A stretch of DNA of 64,000 bases from Streptomyces sp. NBC_01754 (GTDB taxonomy: Bacteria; Actinomycetota; Actinomycetes; Streptomycetales; Streptomycetaceae), in the NCBI RefSeq assembly GCF_035918015.1, contig NZ_CP109132.1:2046001-2110000 (forward strand). Direction: 5' to 3'. Position 1 is the first letter of the stretch, and every line of letters starts with the position of its first letter. Below are positions 36,192 through 44,929 of this stretch, piece by piece. The notes below the pieces were generated by a model. It had not been told where the DNA came from and ran no database searches. It saw only the letters and a list, made by a program, of their open reading frames with translations. The translations under genes were made by a program, and so were the position numbers.

Positions 36192-37418
36192 ATGTCCACG
36201 GCCACCACCGAAACGCCCGGGGAGCCCGGGCCCTCGTCCACCTCGTCCACCCGCGCCCTGCTCCTGGACGCGGCCCGCCGCAACATGCGCGGGTACGGCA
36301 TGCTCATCGCGCTCGCCCTGATCGTGGCGCTGTTCGGGATCTGGACCGACGGCGTGCTGCTCAGGCCGAACAACGTCACCAACCTGGTCCTCCAGAACAG
36401 CTACATCCTGGTCCTGGCGATCGGCATGATGATCGTCATCATCGCCGGTCACATCGACCTCTCGGTCGGTTCGCTGGCCGCCTTCGTCTCGGCGGCCTGC
36501 GCCGTGATGATGGTCCAGCACGACGTGCCCTGGGTGCTCGCCCTGGTGCTCGCCCTGCTCCTGGGGGCGCTCGCGGGCGCGTGGCAGGGGTTCTGGATCG
36601 CGTACGTCGGCATCCCGTCGTTCATCGTGACGCTCGCCGGGATGCTGCTCTTCCGCGGCGGCACCCAGATCCTGCTGGGCAGCCGCTCGCTGGGGCCGTT
36701 CCCCGAGGGCTTCCAGAAGATATCCACCGGCTATCTGCCGGAGATCGGCCCCGACACCAACTACCACAACCTGACGCTGCTGCTGGGGTTCGTGGTGCTG
36801 GCGGTGGCGCTGCTCCAGGAGGTCCGCGACCGCAACCGGCAGAAGGAGTACGCCCTCGAGGTTCTGCCCCGCTCCCTCTTCCTCACCAAGTGCGCGGCCG
36901 TCGCCGCCGCCGTCCTCGCGTTCACGCTGACCCTGGCCAGCTATCGCGGTGTCCCGGTGGTACTGCTGCTCCTGGCGGTGCTGCTGATCGGCTTCGGCTA
37001 CGTGATGCGCAACGCGGTCATCGGCCGCCATGTGTACGCGCTCGGCGGCAACCAGGCGGCGGCGAAGCTCTCCGGCGTCAAGGACAAGCGGGTCACCTTC
37101 CTGGTCTTCGTGAACATGGGCGTGCTCGCCGCGCTGGCCGGGGTGGTCTACGCGGCCCGGCTCAACGCCGGCGTCCCCCAGGCCGGCACCAACTTCGAAC
37201 TGGAGGCCATCGCCGCGGCGTTCATCGGCGGCGCGTCGATGAGCGGCGGCGTCGGCACCGTCTTCGGCGCGGTCATCGGCGGTCTGGTCCTGGGCGTCCT
37301 GAACAACGGCATGTCCCTGGTCGGCATCGGCACCGACTACCAGCAGGTCATCAAGGGCTTCGTCCTGCTGGCCGCGGTCGGCTTCGACGTCTGGAACAAA
37401 CGCAAGGTCGGCTCCTGA
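36192..37418 (+). CDS. mmsB: Sugar ABC importer permease (MmsB/GguB type)
   Basis: A 408-residue CUT2 permease with about ten membrane segments. Typical motifs are GHIDLSVGSLAAF, GIPSFIVTLAGMLLFRG and FIGGASMSGGVGTVFGAVIG. A charged loop (DRNRQKEYALEVLP) between membrane segments distinguishes the long MmsB/GguB type from shorter RbsC permeases. It ends the importer operon and is followed by a hairpin. Confidence 0.95.
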   Translation: MSTATTETPGEPGPSSTSSTRALLLDAARRNMRGYGMLIALALIVALFGIWTDGVLLRPNNVTNLVLQNSYILVLAIGMMIVIIAGHIDLSVGSLAAFVSAACAVMMVQHDVPWVLALVLALLLGALAGAWQGFWIAYVGIPSFIVTLAGMLLFRGGTQILLGSRSLGPFPEGFQKISTGYLPEIGPDTNYHNLTLLLGFVVLAVALLQEVRDRNRQKEYALEVLPRSLFLTKCAAVAAAVLAFTLTLASYRGVPVVLLLLAVLLIGFGYVMRNAVIGRHVYALGGNQAAAKLSGVKDKRVTFLVFVNMGVLAALAGVVYAARLNAGVPQAGTNFELEAIAAAFIGGASMSGGVGTVFGAVIGGLVLGVLNNGMSLVGIGTDYQQVIKGFVLLAAVGFDVWNKRKVGS

Positions 37419-37441
37419 CACGGACGTACGGCCGGACACGG

Positions 37442-37480
37442 CCGGGGGCCGCACCCCGGATGACGGGATGCGGCCCCCGG
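37442..37480. terminator. Bidirectional hairpin between mmsB and ohr
   Basis: CCGGGGGCCGCACCCCG (37442-37458) and CGGGATGCGGCCCCCGG (37464-37480) form a 17-bp stem with one mismatch and loop GATGA, between the convergent genes. Confidence 0.85.
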
Positions 37481-37509
37481 ACGTACGGGCCCGGCGGCCG
37501 GGCGCCGGC

Positions 37510-37938
37510 TCAGCCGACCGACAGGTCCACCGCGATGTTCCCGCGGGTGGCGTTCGAGTACGGGCACACCTGGTGCGCCTTCTCCACCAGCGACCGCGCG
37601 GTCTCCGGGTCGACGCCCGGGAGGGATGCGCTGATCGCCACCTCCAGGCCGAAACCGCCGGCCTCGGTCTTGCCGATGGAGACGGACGCGGTCACCCTGG
37701 AGCCGGTGATGTCCACCTTCTCCTTGCGGGCGACCACGCCGAGCGCACCCTGGAAGCAGGCGCTGTACCCCGCCGCGAAGAGCTGCTCGGGGTTGGTGCC
37801 GGCACCGCTGCCGCCCATCTCCTTCGGCGGGTTGACCACGACGTCCAGCCTGCCGTCGTCGGTGGCGACGCGGCCGTCACGGCCGTTCTCCGCGGTGGCG
37901 ACGGCGGTGTAGGCGACGTCGATGCTCTGGATGGTCAT
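37510..37938 (-). CDS. ohr: Organic hydroperoxide resistance protein Ohr
   Basis: A 142-residue thiol peroxidase of the OsmC/Ohr family that reduces organic peroxides. The two redox cysteines are in GYSACFQGAL and HQVCPYSNATRGN, the Ohr-specific spacing, with GTNPEQLFAAGY between N-terminus and first Cys. ATG 37938 gives the usual family length. No OhrR gene lies next to it; the nearest MarR gene is at 39145. Confidence 0.93.
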   Translation of the reverse strand: MTIQSIDVAYTAVATAENGRDGRVATDDGRLDVVVNPPKEMGGSGAGTNPEQLFAAGYSACFQGALGVVARKEKVDITGSRVTASVSIGKTEAGGFGLEVAISASLPGVDPETARSLVEKAHQVCPYSNATRGNIAVDLSVG

Positions 37939-38003
37939 ACGGGTGACTCCTCCTGCTGTTGCGCCGCGGTTCGCGCCCACGGCCACGGCGGCCTGCGCCG
38001 AGC

Positions 38004-39032
38004 CTATCGGCTGCCGTCGAGGGAGACGATCATCTTCCCCGTATTCTCTCCGCGCATCAGGCCCAGGAACGCGTCGAAGCCGTTCTCGATGCCCTCGACC
38101 TTCGTCTCGCGGTACTTGAGCTCACCGGAGGACAGCCAGCCGGCCACGTCGCGGACGAACTGCGGCTGGAGCGCGGAGTGGTCGCCGACGAGCATGCCCT
38201 GAAGACGCAGCCGCTTGCCGATGACGAGGGCGAGGTTGCGCGGGGCGGGGCTCGGCTCGGTGGCGTTGTACTGCGCGATCATGCCGCAGATGGTGGCGCG
38301 GCCGTGCACGTTGAACGCGGAGATCGCGGCCTCCAGGTGCTCCCCGCCGACGTTGTCGAAGTAGACGTCGATGCCGTCCGGGGCGGCTTCTGCGAGCTGG
38401 TCCTTGACGGGGCCGTTCTTGTAGTTGAACGCCGCGTCGAATCCGTACTCCTGGGTGAGGAGCTCGACCTTCTCGTCGGAGCCCGCGGAGCCGATGACCC
38501 GCGAAGCGCCCTTGATCCTCGCCATCTGGCCGACCTGGCTGCCCACCGCGCCGGCCGCGCCGGAGACGAAGACGGCGTCACCCTCCGTGAAGGAGGCGAC
38601 CTCGAACAGCCCGGCGTAGGCGGTGAGTCCGGTCATGCCGAGCACGCCGAGGTAGGCGGAGAGCGGGGCGACCGAGGCGTCCACCTTCACCGCGTGCTCG
38701 GCGGGGACCTCGGCGTACTCGCGCCAGCCCTTGCCGTGCAGCACGTGGTCGCCCACGGCGAGGCCCTCGGCGTTCGAGGCGATGACCTCGCCGACCGCGC
38801 CGCCGTCCATGGGCCGGTCGAGCTCGAAGGGCGGGGTGTACGACTTCACGTCGTTCATCCGTCCGCGCATGTACGGGTCGACCGAGAAGTGCAGGTTGCG
38901 CACGAGGACGCGGCCCTCACCCGGGGCGTTCACCGGCGCCTCGCGCAACGCGAAGTCCGAGGCCTCGGGCCAGCCGTGCGGTCGTGCGACGAGGTGCCAG
39001 GCTCGGCCGGAGGTGGGAAGTGCTGCAGACAT
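38004..39032 (-). CDS. NADP-dependent oxidoreductase of the CurA/leukotriene B4 dehydrogenase type
   Basis: A 342-residue zinc-independent medium-chain reductase. Seen: the N-terminal catalytic domain with NLHFSVDPYMRGRMND, the glycine-rich VFVSGAAGAVGSQVGQMA NADP site, IDVYFDNVGGEHLEA and a C-terminal GKMIVSLDG. Such enzymes reduce alpha,beta-enones or quinones and protect against electrophiles. It is divergent from a MarR regulator 113 bases away, which probably controls it. Confidence 0.92.
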   Translation of the reverse strand: MSAALPTSGRAWHLVARPHGWPEASDFALREAPVNAPGEGRVLVRNLHFSVDPYMRGRMNDVKSYTPPFELDRPMDGGAVGEVIASNAEGLAVGDHVLHGKGWREYAEVPAEHAVKVDASVAPLSAYLGVLGMTGLTAYAGLFEVASFTEGDAVFVSGAAGAVGSQVGQMARIKGASRVIGSAGSDEKVELLTQEYGFDAAFNYKNGPVKDQLAEAAPDGIDVYFDNVGGEHLEAAISAFNVHGRATICGMIAQYNATEPSPAPRNLALVIGKRLRLQGMLVGDHSALQPQFVRDVAGWLSSGELKYRETKVEGIENGFDAFLGLMRGENTGKMIVSLDGSR

Positions 39033-39144
39033 GGGCGGGGGTCTCCTCGATGTCTCGCGACGGGAAGCGAAGATGCTTCATTACCTGAAACAACCATGCG
39101 GCTGAATATTTCATATTGTCAAATAATTGGTTACCCTGTGTGTC
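39033..39144. promoter_or_regulatory. AT-rich divergent promoter region between reductase and marR
   Basis: The stretch 39075-39135 is far AT-richer than the window. On the minus strand it holds a perfect TTGACA (39116-39121). Sequences such as AATATTTCATATTGTCAAATAATT give partial dyads of the size MarR dimers bind. Promoter placement on the plus strand is uncertain. Confidence 0.5.
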
Positions 39145-39570
39145 ATGGCCATCCCGCGCACGGACCCGCTGACCCTGGACGTCATAGAACTGATCGGTGA
39201 CGTCGTGGCCCGCTACCACGAGGAGTACGACCGGGCCGCCGCCACGCACGCGCTGACCGGTGCGCAGGCCAGGGTTCTCGCTCTCCTGTCCCTCGAACCG
39301 ATGCCCATGCGCAAGGTCGCCCACCGGTTGAAGTGCGAGCCCTCCAACGTCACCGGGATCGTCGACCGGCTGGAGCTCCGCGGCCTGGTGGAGCGGCGCC
39401 CGGACCCGGCCGACCGCCGGGTCAAGCTGGCCGCCGCCACCGCGGAGGGCGTCCGCACGGCCCGGCGGCTGCGGGACGCCCTGGACTTCGCCCGGGAACC
39501 CCTCGCGGAGCTCACCAAGGCCGAGCGGGGCCTCCTGCGTGACCTGCTGCGCCGGGTGCTGGACGCCTGA
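39145..39570 (+). CDS. MarR-family transcriptional regulator
   Basis: A 141-residue winged-helix dimer. DNA-binding helices are seen in MPMRKVAHRLKCEPSNVTGI, and the wing in LVERRPDPADRRVKL. Two N-terminal cysteine-free helices make a thiol switch unlikely except at Cys in RLKCEPS. Divergence from the enone-reductase gene suggests it represses that gene until an electrophile or phenolic ligand binds. Confidence 0.88.
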   Translation: MAIPRTDPLTLDVIELIGDVVARYHEEYDRAAATHALTGAQARVLALLSLEPMPMRKVAHRLKCEPSNVTGIVDRLELRGLVERRPDPADRRVKLAAATAEGVRTARRLRDALDFAREPLAELTKAERGLLRDLLRRVLDA

Positions 39571-39645
39571 CGCCCGGTACCCCTGCCAGGGCGGGGGCGG
39601 ACCGGGCGAAGCCGCCGCCCCGGCCGAGGGGGCGGAGGCGGCAGG

Positions 39646-40227
39646 ATGGGCGCCATGACCGCTCCCGCCCCGTTCGGGCCGCTCGAATTCCAGCTCGTCC
39701 TGCTGCGCCGGATGGCCGACCACCAGCCGGATCTGGTGGAGGACGCCCGCCGTGAACTGGGCGCCTCGCTCGCCGGGATGCGGGAGGCCAACCGCCGCTG
39801 GCAGGCGATGGTCCGGGCTCCGCGCGGCCGTGGCGCGCTGCGCCGCTACCGCTCGGTGCTGGGCGAACCGGAGTCCTCCGTGCGCCGCGCGGTCGGCGAC
39901 CTGGAGTGCGACGCGCTGCTCTGGCGGCTGCCGCTCTGGCCGGACCTCCGCTTCGAGGTGACGGCCGGTCCCGGCGGGGCCGTCTGGAACGAGTGGCTGG
40001 TCCGCGCCCCGGGAGCGCCCGCCCCCGATCTGCGTACGGCCGCCGACCTGCTCCCCTGGTCGTGCACCGTGGACGAGGTGGACCGGGCCTTCGCGCCGGC
40101 CCGCCCGATGGAGGGCAGCGCGCCGACCCGCTGGGCCCTGGCCCTCACCGACCCGTCCGACCGGCGCCCCTGGGTCGCGGAGTTCACCTGGGGCCTCCTC
40201 CAACGGGTGCTTCCCGGCCGCGGCTGA
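39646..40227 (+). CDS. Hypothetical protein
   Basis: A 193-residue soluble protein that I do not recognise, rich in Arg and Trp. ATG 39646 has GGAGG 7 bases upstream; ATG 39655 is an alternative. The second half (LLWRLPLWPDLRFEVTAGPG, VWNEWLVRAP) seems beta-rich. It is 76 bases downstream of marR with no terminator, so co-transcription is possible. Confidence 0.6.
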   Translation: MGAMTAPAPFGPLEFQLVLLRRMADHQPDLVEDARRELGASLAGMREANRRWQAMVRAPRGRGALRRYRSVLGEPESSVRRAVGDLECDALLWRLPLWPDLRFEVTAGPGGAVWNEWLVRAPGAPAPDLRTAADLLPWSCTVDEVDRAFAPARPMEGSAPTRWALALTDPSDRRPWVAEFTWGLLQRVLPGRG

Positions 40228-40359
40228 CGCCTGGCGGCCCGTCAGTTCCGGGGTCCCTCCTCCGGACCCGTCCAGCGCGCGCCGCCCCGGGCCCGGCGGG
40301 ACGATGCCAGGAAGACCGGCTGCCGCCGGTGCCCCGTCCGCGCTCCGGGAGAACCCTCC

Positions 40360-41397
40360 GTGACCGTCAGCCTCGATCAGTTGCGCCGCTGCCACCTCGC
40401 CGTCGACCTCGGGGCCGCCAGGACCCGGGTGTACATCAAGGGACTGGGCCTCGTCGTCGACGAACCCAGCGTCGCCGCCGTGAACACGCGCACCGGCTCG
40501 CTCATCGCCGTCGGGACGCTGGCCGAGCAGATGACCGGCCGGACGCCCGGCTACATCCGGGTGGCCCGCCCGGTCTCCGGCGGGACGGTCGTGGACATCG
40601 ACATGGCCCGGCGCATGCTGCGCCACCTCCTCGGCGAGAAGCTCAGCCGCCAGCTGCGCCGCAAGCCCCGGCTGCGCGCCGCCGCCTGCACCCCGCACGA
40701 GAGCGACCCGCTCGCCCAGCGCGCCACCGTCGAGACCCTCGTCGGGCTCGGGGCACGCCGGGTGGAGCTGGTGGACACCCTGATCGCGGCAGCCGTCGGC
40801 AGCGGGATGCCGGTGGAGCAGCCCACCGCGACCATGATCATGGTGTGCGGAGCGGCCACCACCCAGATCGCGGTGCTCTCGCTGGGCTCGATCGTGACGG
40901 CGGTCCGCGTCCCGATCGGCGGTGAGGCCATCGATCACACGGTGATCCAGTACCTGCGCCAGCACCACCAGCTGATGCTGCCGAGCCAGTCCGTGCGCCC
41001 GCTCCAGCTGGCCCTCAGCGACGGCGGCCTGACACCCGGCGGCCCCACCGTCACCGAGATCCACGGCCGTGACGTGGCCACCGGGCTGGCCCGTACCGTC
41101 CAGGTCGACACCGCCGCCGTACGGCAGGCGATCAACGCGCCGCTCACCGCGGTACTGGACGGGCTGGGCAAGGTACTGCGCGACTGCCCGCCCGACCTGG
41201 TGGCCGACATCGCCGACTGCGGGATCACGATGGTCGGCGGCAGCGCCCTGCTCCCCGGCCTCGACCAGATGCTGCGCGACGCGACCGGCGTCCCGGTCAA
41301 CATCGCCGAGCGGCCCGACGTCTGCGCGGTGCTCGGGCTGGGGGCCATGCTGGACGGCAAGATCCAGCCGCTGGTCCTCGACCCGCTCGCCGGCTGA
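40360..41397 (+). CDS. mbl: MreB-like actin homologue Mbl
   Basis: A 345-residue actin-fold protein corresponding to the Streptomyces mbl gene. Phosphate-1 motif HLAVDLGAARTRVYIKG, phosphate-2 region MVCGAATTQIAVLSLG, and adenosine motif GGSALLPGLDQML are visible. The usual Asp of phosphate-2 is replaced, so nucleotide hydrolysis may be altered. Mbl in Streptomyces acts with MreB in spore-wall synthesis. A histidine-kinase-like gene follows after 17 bases. Confidence 0.88.
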   Translation: MTVSLDQLRRCHLAVDLGAARTRVYIKGLGLVVDEPSVAAVNTRTGSLIAVGTLAEQMTGRTPGYIRVARPVSGGTVVDIDMARRMLRHLLGEKLSRQLRRKPRLRAAACTPHESDPLAQRATVETLVGLGARRVELVDTLIAAAVGSGMPVEQPTATMIMVCGAATTQIAVLSLGSIVTAVRVPIGGEAIDHTVIQYLRQHHQLMLPSQSVRPLQLALSDGGLTPGGPTVTEIHGRDVATGLARTVQVDTAAVRQAINAPLTAVLDGLGKVLRDCPPDLVADIADCGITMVGGSALLPGLDQMLRDATGVPVNIAERPDVCAVLGLGAMLDGKIQPLVLDPLAG

Positions 41398-41414
41398 CAG
41401 CCGCCGGGCTCACC

Positions 41415-42923
41415 GTGGCCGCGCGCGGTCTCGCACTGGGGACCATCCTCCAGCACCTCGTGGACACCGCCACGGCGCTGGCAGGCGCCCGTTACGGCGC
41501 GCTGACCCTCCTGGACCGGGACCGCCGCCGGGTCACCGACCTGTTCACCCACGGCATGACCGAGGACGAGCGCCAGGCCCTCGCGGGGCTCCCGGAGACG
41601 CACGCGGGAGTGGTGGGGGCCCTCGCCGAGGACCCCCGGCCGCTGCGTCTGCGCGATCTGACGGCCGATCCGCGCTCCTGCGGGGTCCCTGCCGGGCACC
41701 CCCGGACGCACACGTTCGCGGGCGCTCCCGTCCAGGTGCGCGACGAGGTGCTCGGCAGCCTCTGCGTCACCGGGAAGGAGTCCGGGGACGACTTCACGGA
41801 CACGGATCTGGCTCTGCTCCGGCTGCTGGCCTCCCAGGCGGGCGCGGCGATCCGCGGCGCCCATCTGTACGAGGCGGCCCGGCAGCGGGCCCACTGGATC
41901 GAGGGGGCCGCGGCCGTCACCCAGGCACTGCTGGCCGGTACCGGTACGACGGACGCGCTGATGACCGTCGCCGAGCGGGCCCGGGTGCTCGCCGGAGCGG
42001 CGGCGGGGGTGATCCTCCAGCCGACCGCGGACGGCGGGATGGAGATCGTGGCCGCCTCCACCCGCGACGATCCGGCGGGTCTGGTCGGCACCGTCATCGA
42101 GCCCGGCGCCCCGGTCCTGGTCCAGCTGCTGGGCGGTGAGGGTGTCTTCCTGGACGACTCGGCGACCGATCCCCGGATGACGACCCATGTACGGTCCCGG
42201 TTCGGGCCGAGCATGATGCTGCCGTTGCAGAGCGGCGGGCGGCTCATCGGCACCCTCGCCCTGCCCAGAAGGCGCGGAGAGCGCCTCTACACCGAGGCGG
42301 AACGGCAGCTCGCCTCGCAGTTCGCCTCGCAGGCCGCGCTGGCCATGGTGATGGCCGACGCCCGGCAGTACCGGGAGCAGCTCGCGGTCTACGAGGACCG
42401 CGACCGGATCGCCCGCGACCTGCACGACCTCGTGGTCCAGCGGCTGTTCGCGACGGAGATGATGCTGGAGTCCACCCGGCGCAAGGACACCTCGGGGGAC
42501 GAGGAGACGGCCGGACTGCTCGCCCGGGCCGTCGACGAGCTGGACTCCACCATCCAGGAGGTCCGGACCGCGATCTTCGCGTTGCAGCAGCCTCCGGCCG
42601 ACGTCCCCGCCACGTTCCGCGGCCGGGTGCTGCGCGAGACGGGTGGCGCGGCGGGGGCGCTCGGTTTCCAGCCGTCGGTGCACTTCACGGGGGCGGTGGA
42701 CACCCTGGTCCCGGACCCGGTGGCCGAGGAGTTGCTCGCGGTGCTGCGCGGGGCGCTGGCCACCGCGCACCGGCGGGCGGAGGTCTCGGCCGTCGAGGTG
42801 GAGGTGGACGCGACGGCGCGGCTGCCCGACGGGCGGGACGCGGTACGTCTGGTGGTCGCCGACGACGGGCGCACCCCGGGCGGCACCCGGTCGCCGACCG
42901 TCATCTGGCAGGCGCCGCTCTGA
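41415..42923 (+). CDS. GAF-domain sensor kinase (DevS-like) with a degenerate ATP-binding domain
   Basis: A 502-residue protein: GAF domain 1 (about residues 8-150), GAF domain 2 (about 165-325), then HisKA_3 with the phosphoacceptor His in DRDRIARDLHDLVVQRLFA. The ATPase part is atypical. The N-box reads RGALATAHRRA where kinases of this class have REALTNxxRHA, and after VVADDGRTPGG the protein ends in 14 residues without a GxG lid. It may be a pseudokinase. No response regulator is adjacent. Start GTG 41415, directly behind mbl. Confidence 0.85.
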   Translation: MAARGLALGTILQHLVDTATALAGARYGALTLLDRDRRRVTDLFTHGMTEDERQALAGLPETHAGVVGALAEDPRPLRLRDLTADPRSCGVPAGHPRTHTFAGAPVQVRDEVLGSLCVTGKESGDDFTDTDLALLRLLASQAGAAIRGAHLYEAARQRAHWIEGAAAVTQALLAGTGTTDALMTVAERARVLAGAAAGVILQPTADGGMEIVAASTRDDPAGLVGTVIEPGAPVLVQLLGGEGVFLDDSATDPRMTTHVRSRFGPSMMLPLQSGGRLIGTLALPRRRGERLYTEAERQLASQFASQAALAMVMADARQYREQLAVYEDRDRIARDLHDLVVQRLFATEMMLESTRRKDTSGDEETAGLLARAVDELDSTIQEVRTAIFALQQPPADVPATFRGRVLRETGGAAGALGFQPSVHFTGAVDTLVPDPVAEELLAVLRGALATAHRRAEVSAVEVEVDATARLPDGRDAVRLVVADDGRTPGGTRSPTVIWQAPL

Positions 42924-42934
42924 GCGCGGTCGGG

Positions 42935-43440
42935 GTGGTGGAGTGGGCGGCGTCCGCGTCTTCGGGACGGGTATGGGCGGGGTCGCGCTGTCGGGGTACT
43001 TCACCCCCGGATCGCCGAGCACGGGGAGGACCTGCCGTTCTGGATCGTGGCCGCCGCCCTGGCGGTGTACTCGCTGCTGGCGGCCGTCCTGATCGGGGAC
43101 CGCGATCACGCTGCTCTGCATGGCGGCGGGGCCGGGCACCTCGAGCGGCAGCGTCTTCGCCCTGGTGTCGCAGGTGACCCCGCAGGCCGAGGTGGGCAAT
43201 GTGACGGGCATCGTCGGTGCCATGGGCGGCCTCGGCGGTTTCGTGCCGCCGCTGGTGATGGGCGCGATCTACAGCGCCAGGCACGCGTACTCGATCGGCT
43301 TCATGCTGCTCTCCGACCTGGCGCCGTCGGGCCGCGTCTACGCGTACGGCCGGATGCGGATCCTGCGGGGCGAGGGCCGACAGGGGTCGTCCCGGGTGGC
43401 GCCGCACCAGGGCCTGTGTCGAGTTCCCCGTCGCGAGGCA
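42935..43440 (+). pseudogene. NarK-type nitrate/nitrite transporter remnant
   Basis: Fragments of a major-facilitator nitrate transporter in different frames: FGTGMGGVALSGYFTP, EDLPFWIVAAALAVYSLLAAV after a frameshift near 43010, then GTSSGSVFALVSQVTPQAE and GNVTGIVGAMGGLGGFVPPL, which is the typical NarK C-terminal half. The rest is deleted. It lies between the sensor gene and matB and is not functional. Confidence 0.7.
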
Positions 43441-43462
43441 GGCGGGGAACTCAACAGGCCCT
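43409..43462. terminator. Hairpin overlapping the matB promoter
   Basis: AGGGCCTGTGTCGAGTTCCC (to 43430) pairs with CGGGGAACTCAACAGGCCCT (43443-43462) apart from a 2-base bulge. Its last base is the first base of a TAGGCT -10 element (43462-43467) that precedes matB. Transcription termination and matB promoter use may compete. Confidence 0.65.
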
Positions 43463-43474
43463 AGGCTTCGCCGG

Positions 43475-44929
43475 GTGACCCCTCTGCTGCCCGCACTTGA
43501 CGAGACATCCGGCCGCACGGACTCCCCGGAGGCCGTCCGGTTCGGCGGACATGCCCTGACCTACGCCGAGTTGGCCGGCGCGTCCGCCGCCCTGGCCGCG
43601 CGGATCGCCGGGGCCGGGCGGGTGGCCGTCTGGGCCACCCCCACCGTCCGGACGGTGGTCGCGGTGGTGGCCGCGCTCCGGGCCGGCGTACCGGCCGTGC
43701 CCCTGAATCCGAGGACGGGTGCCCGGGAACTCGCGCACATCCTCGCCGACAGCACCCCCTCGCTGGTGCTGGCCGGGGCGGGCGAGGAGCTTCCGGCCGC
43801 GCTGGACGGGCCGGCCCGCATCGACGTGGACCCGGCGGCGCGGGCGCAGGGATCCTTCCCCGAGCCTCCCGCCGAGTCCCCCGCGCTGGTCGTGTACACC
43901 TCCGGCACCACGGGCCCGCCGAAGGGCGCGGTGCTGCCGCGCCGGGCGGTCGCCGCCTCGCTGGACGCGCTGGAGGACGCCTGGGAATGGACGGCCGGCG
44001 ACGTGCTGGTCCACGCCCTGCCGCTGTTCCATGTGCACGGGCTGGTCCTGGGGGTGCTGGGCCCGCTGCGCCGGGGCGGATCGGTGCGCCATCTCGGCCG
44101 GTTCTCCCCCGAGGGCGTGGCCCGGGAGCTGCTGTCCGGGGGCACGATGCTCTTCGGTGTCCCGACGATGTACCACCGGCTGGCCGGGGCGCTCGACGGA
44201 CCGGAGGACTCCGGGGAGCTGCGGAAGGCGCTGGCGGGCGCCCGGCTGCTGGTCTCGGGGTCGGCGGCGCTCCCGGTCCACGACCACGAGCGGATCACGG
44301 CGGCCACCGGGCGCCGGGTCGTCGAGCGGTACGGGATGACGGAGACCCTGATGAACACCGGGGTGCGGGCCGACGGAGCCCCGCGCGCCGGGACGGTCGG
44401 CCCGCCGCTGGCCGGTGTGGAGGTGCGGCTCGTCGAGGAGGACGGCACCGTGCTGGAGGACGCCGGGGCCCTCGGCGAGATCCAGGTGCGCGGCCCGAAC
44501 CTCTTCACCGGCTATCTGAACCGCCCCGAGGCGACGGCCGCCGCCTTCACCGGGGACGGGTTCTTCCGCACGGGCGACATGGCGACGGTCGACCCCGACG
44601 GCTACGTGAGGATCGTCGGGCGCAAGGCCACCGATCTGATCAAGAGCGGCGGCTACAAGATCGGCGCGGGCGAGATCGAGAACGCGCTGCTGGAGCACCC
44701 CGGCGTACGCGAGGCGGCCGTCACCGGGGAGCCGGACCCGGACCTGGGCGAGCGGATCGTGGCCTGGGTGGTGCCCTCCGACGCCGGATCGCCCCCCACC
44801 CGAGAGGAGTTGGCGGACCATGTGGCGGCCCTGCTGGCCCCGCACAAACGCCCGCGCGTGGTCCGGCTGCTCGACGCGCTGCCCCGCAACGACCTGGGCA
44901 AGATCATGAAGAGGTCGCTCGGTGTCTGA
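43475..44929 (+). CDS. matB: Malonyl-CoA synthetase MatB (acyl-CoA synthetase family)
   Basis: A 484-residue adenylating enzyme converting malonate, ATP and CoA to malonyl-CoA. Seen: P-loop VVYTSGTTGPPKGAVLP, substrate motif ALPLFHVHGLVLGVLGPLRR, A5 VERYGMTET, A7 FRTGDMATVDPDGYVRIVGR and the C-terminal catalytic Lys in PRNDLGKIMKRSL. Length and motifs fit Streptomyces MatB, though close acyl-CoA ligases cannot be excluded. TAGGCT 7 bases before GTG 43475 suggests a leaderless message. It overlaps the next gene by 8 bases. Confidence 0.85.
   Translation: MTPLLPALDETSGRTDSPEAVRFGGHALTYAELAGASAALAARIAGAGRVAVWATPTVRTVVAVVAALRAGVPAVPLNPRTGARELAHILADSTPSLVLAGAGEELPAALDGPARIDVDPAARAQGSFPEPPAESPALVVYTSGTTGPPKGAVLPRRAVAASLDALEDAWEWTAGDVLVHALPLFHVHGLVLGVLGPLRRGGSVRHLGRFSPEGVARELLSGGTMLFGVPTMYHRLAGALDGPEDSGELRKALAGARLLVSGSAALPVHDHERITAATGRRVVERYGMTETLMNTGVRADGAPRAGTVGPPLAGVEVRLVEEDGTVLEDAGALGEIQVRGPNLFTGYLNRPEATAAAFTGDGFFRTGDMATVDPDGYVRIVGRKATDLIKSGGYKIGAGEIENALLEHPGVREAAVTGEPDPDLGERIVAWVVPSDAGSPPTREELADHVAALLAPHKRPRVVRLLDALPRNDLGKIMKRSLGV

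Noticed and set aside
34575..37454. A 959-codon open frame on the minus strand
   Set aside because: It is the mirror of the mmsA and mmsB genes, which have complete ABC motifs; long antisense frames are expected at this GC content.
38917..43223. Minus-strand frames of 715 and 762 codons
   Set aside because: Shadows of marR, mbl and the GAF kinase; compositionally they are Arg/Gly/Asp-rich translations without any domain.
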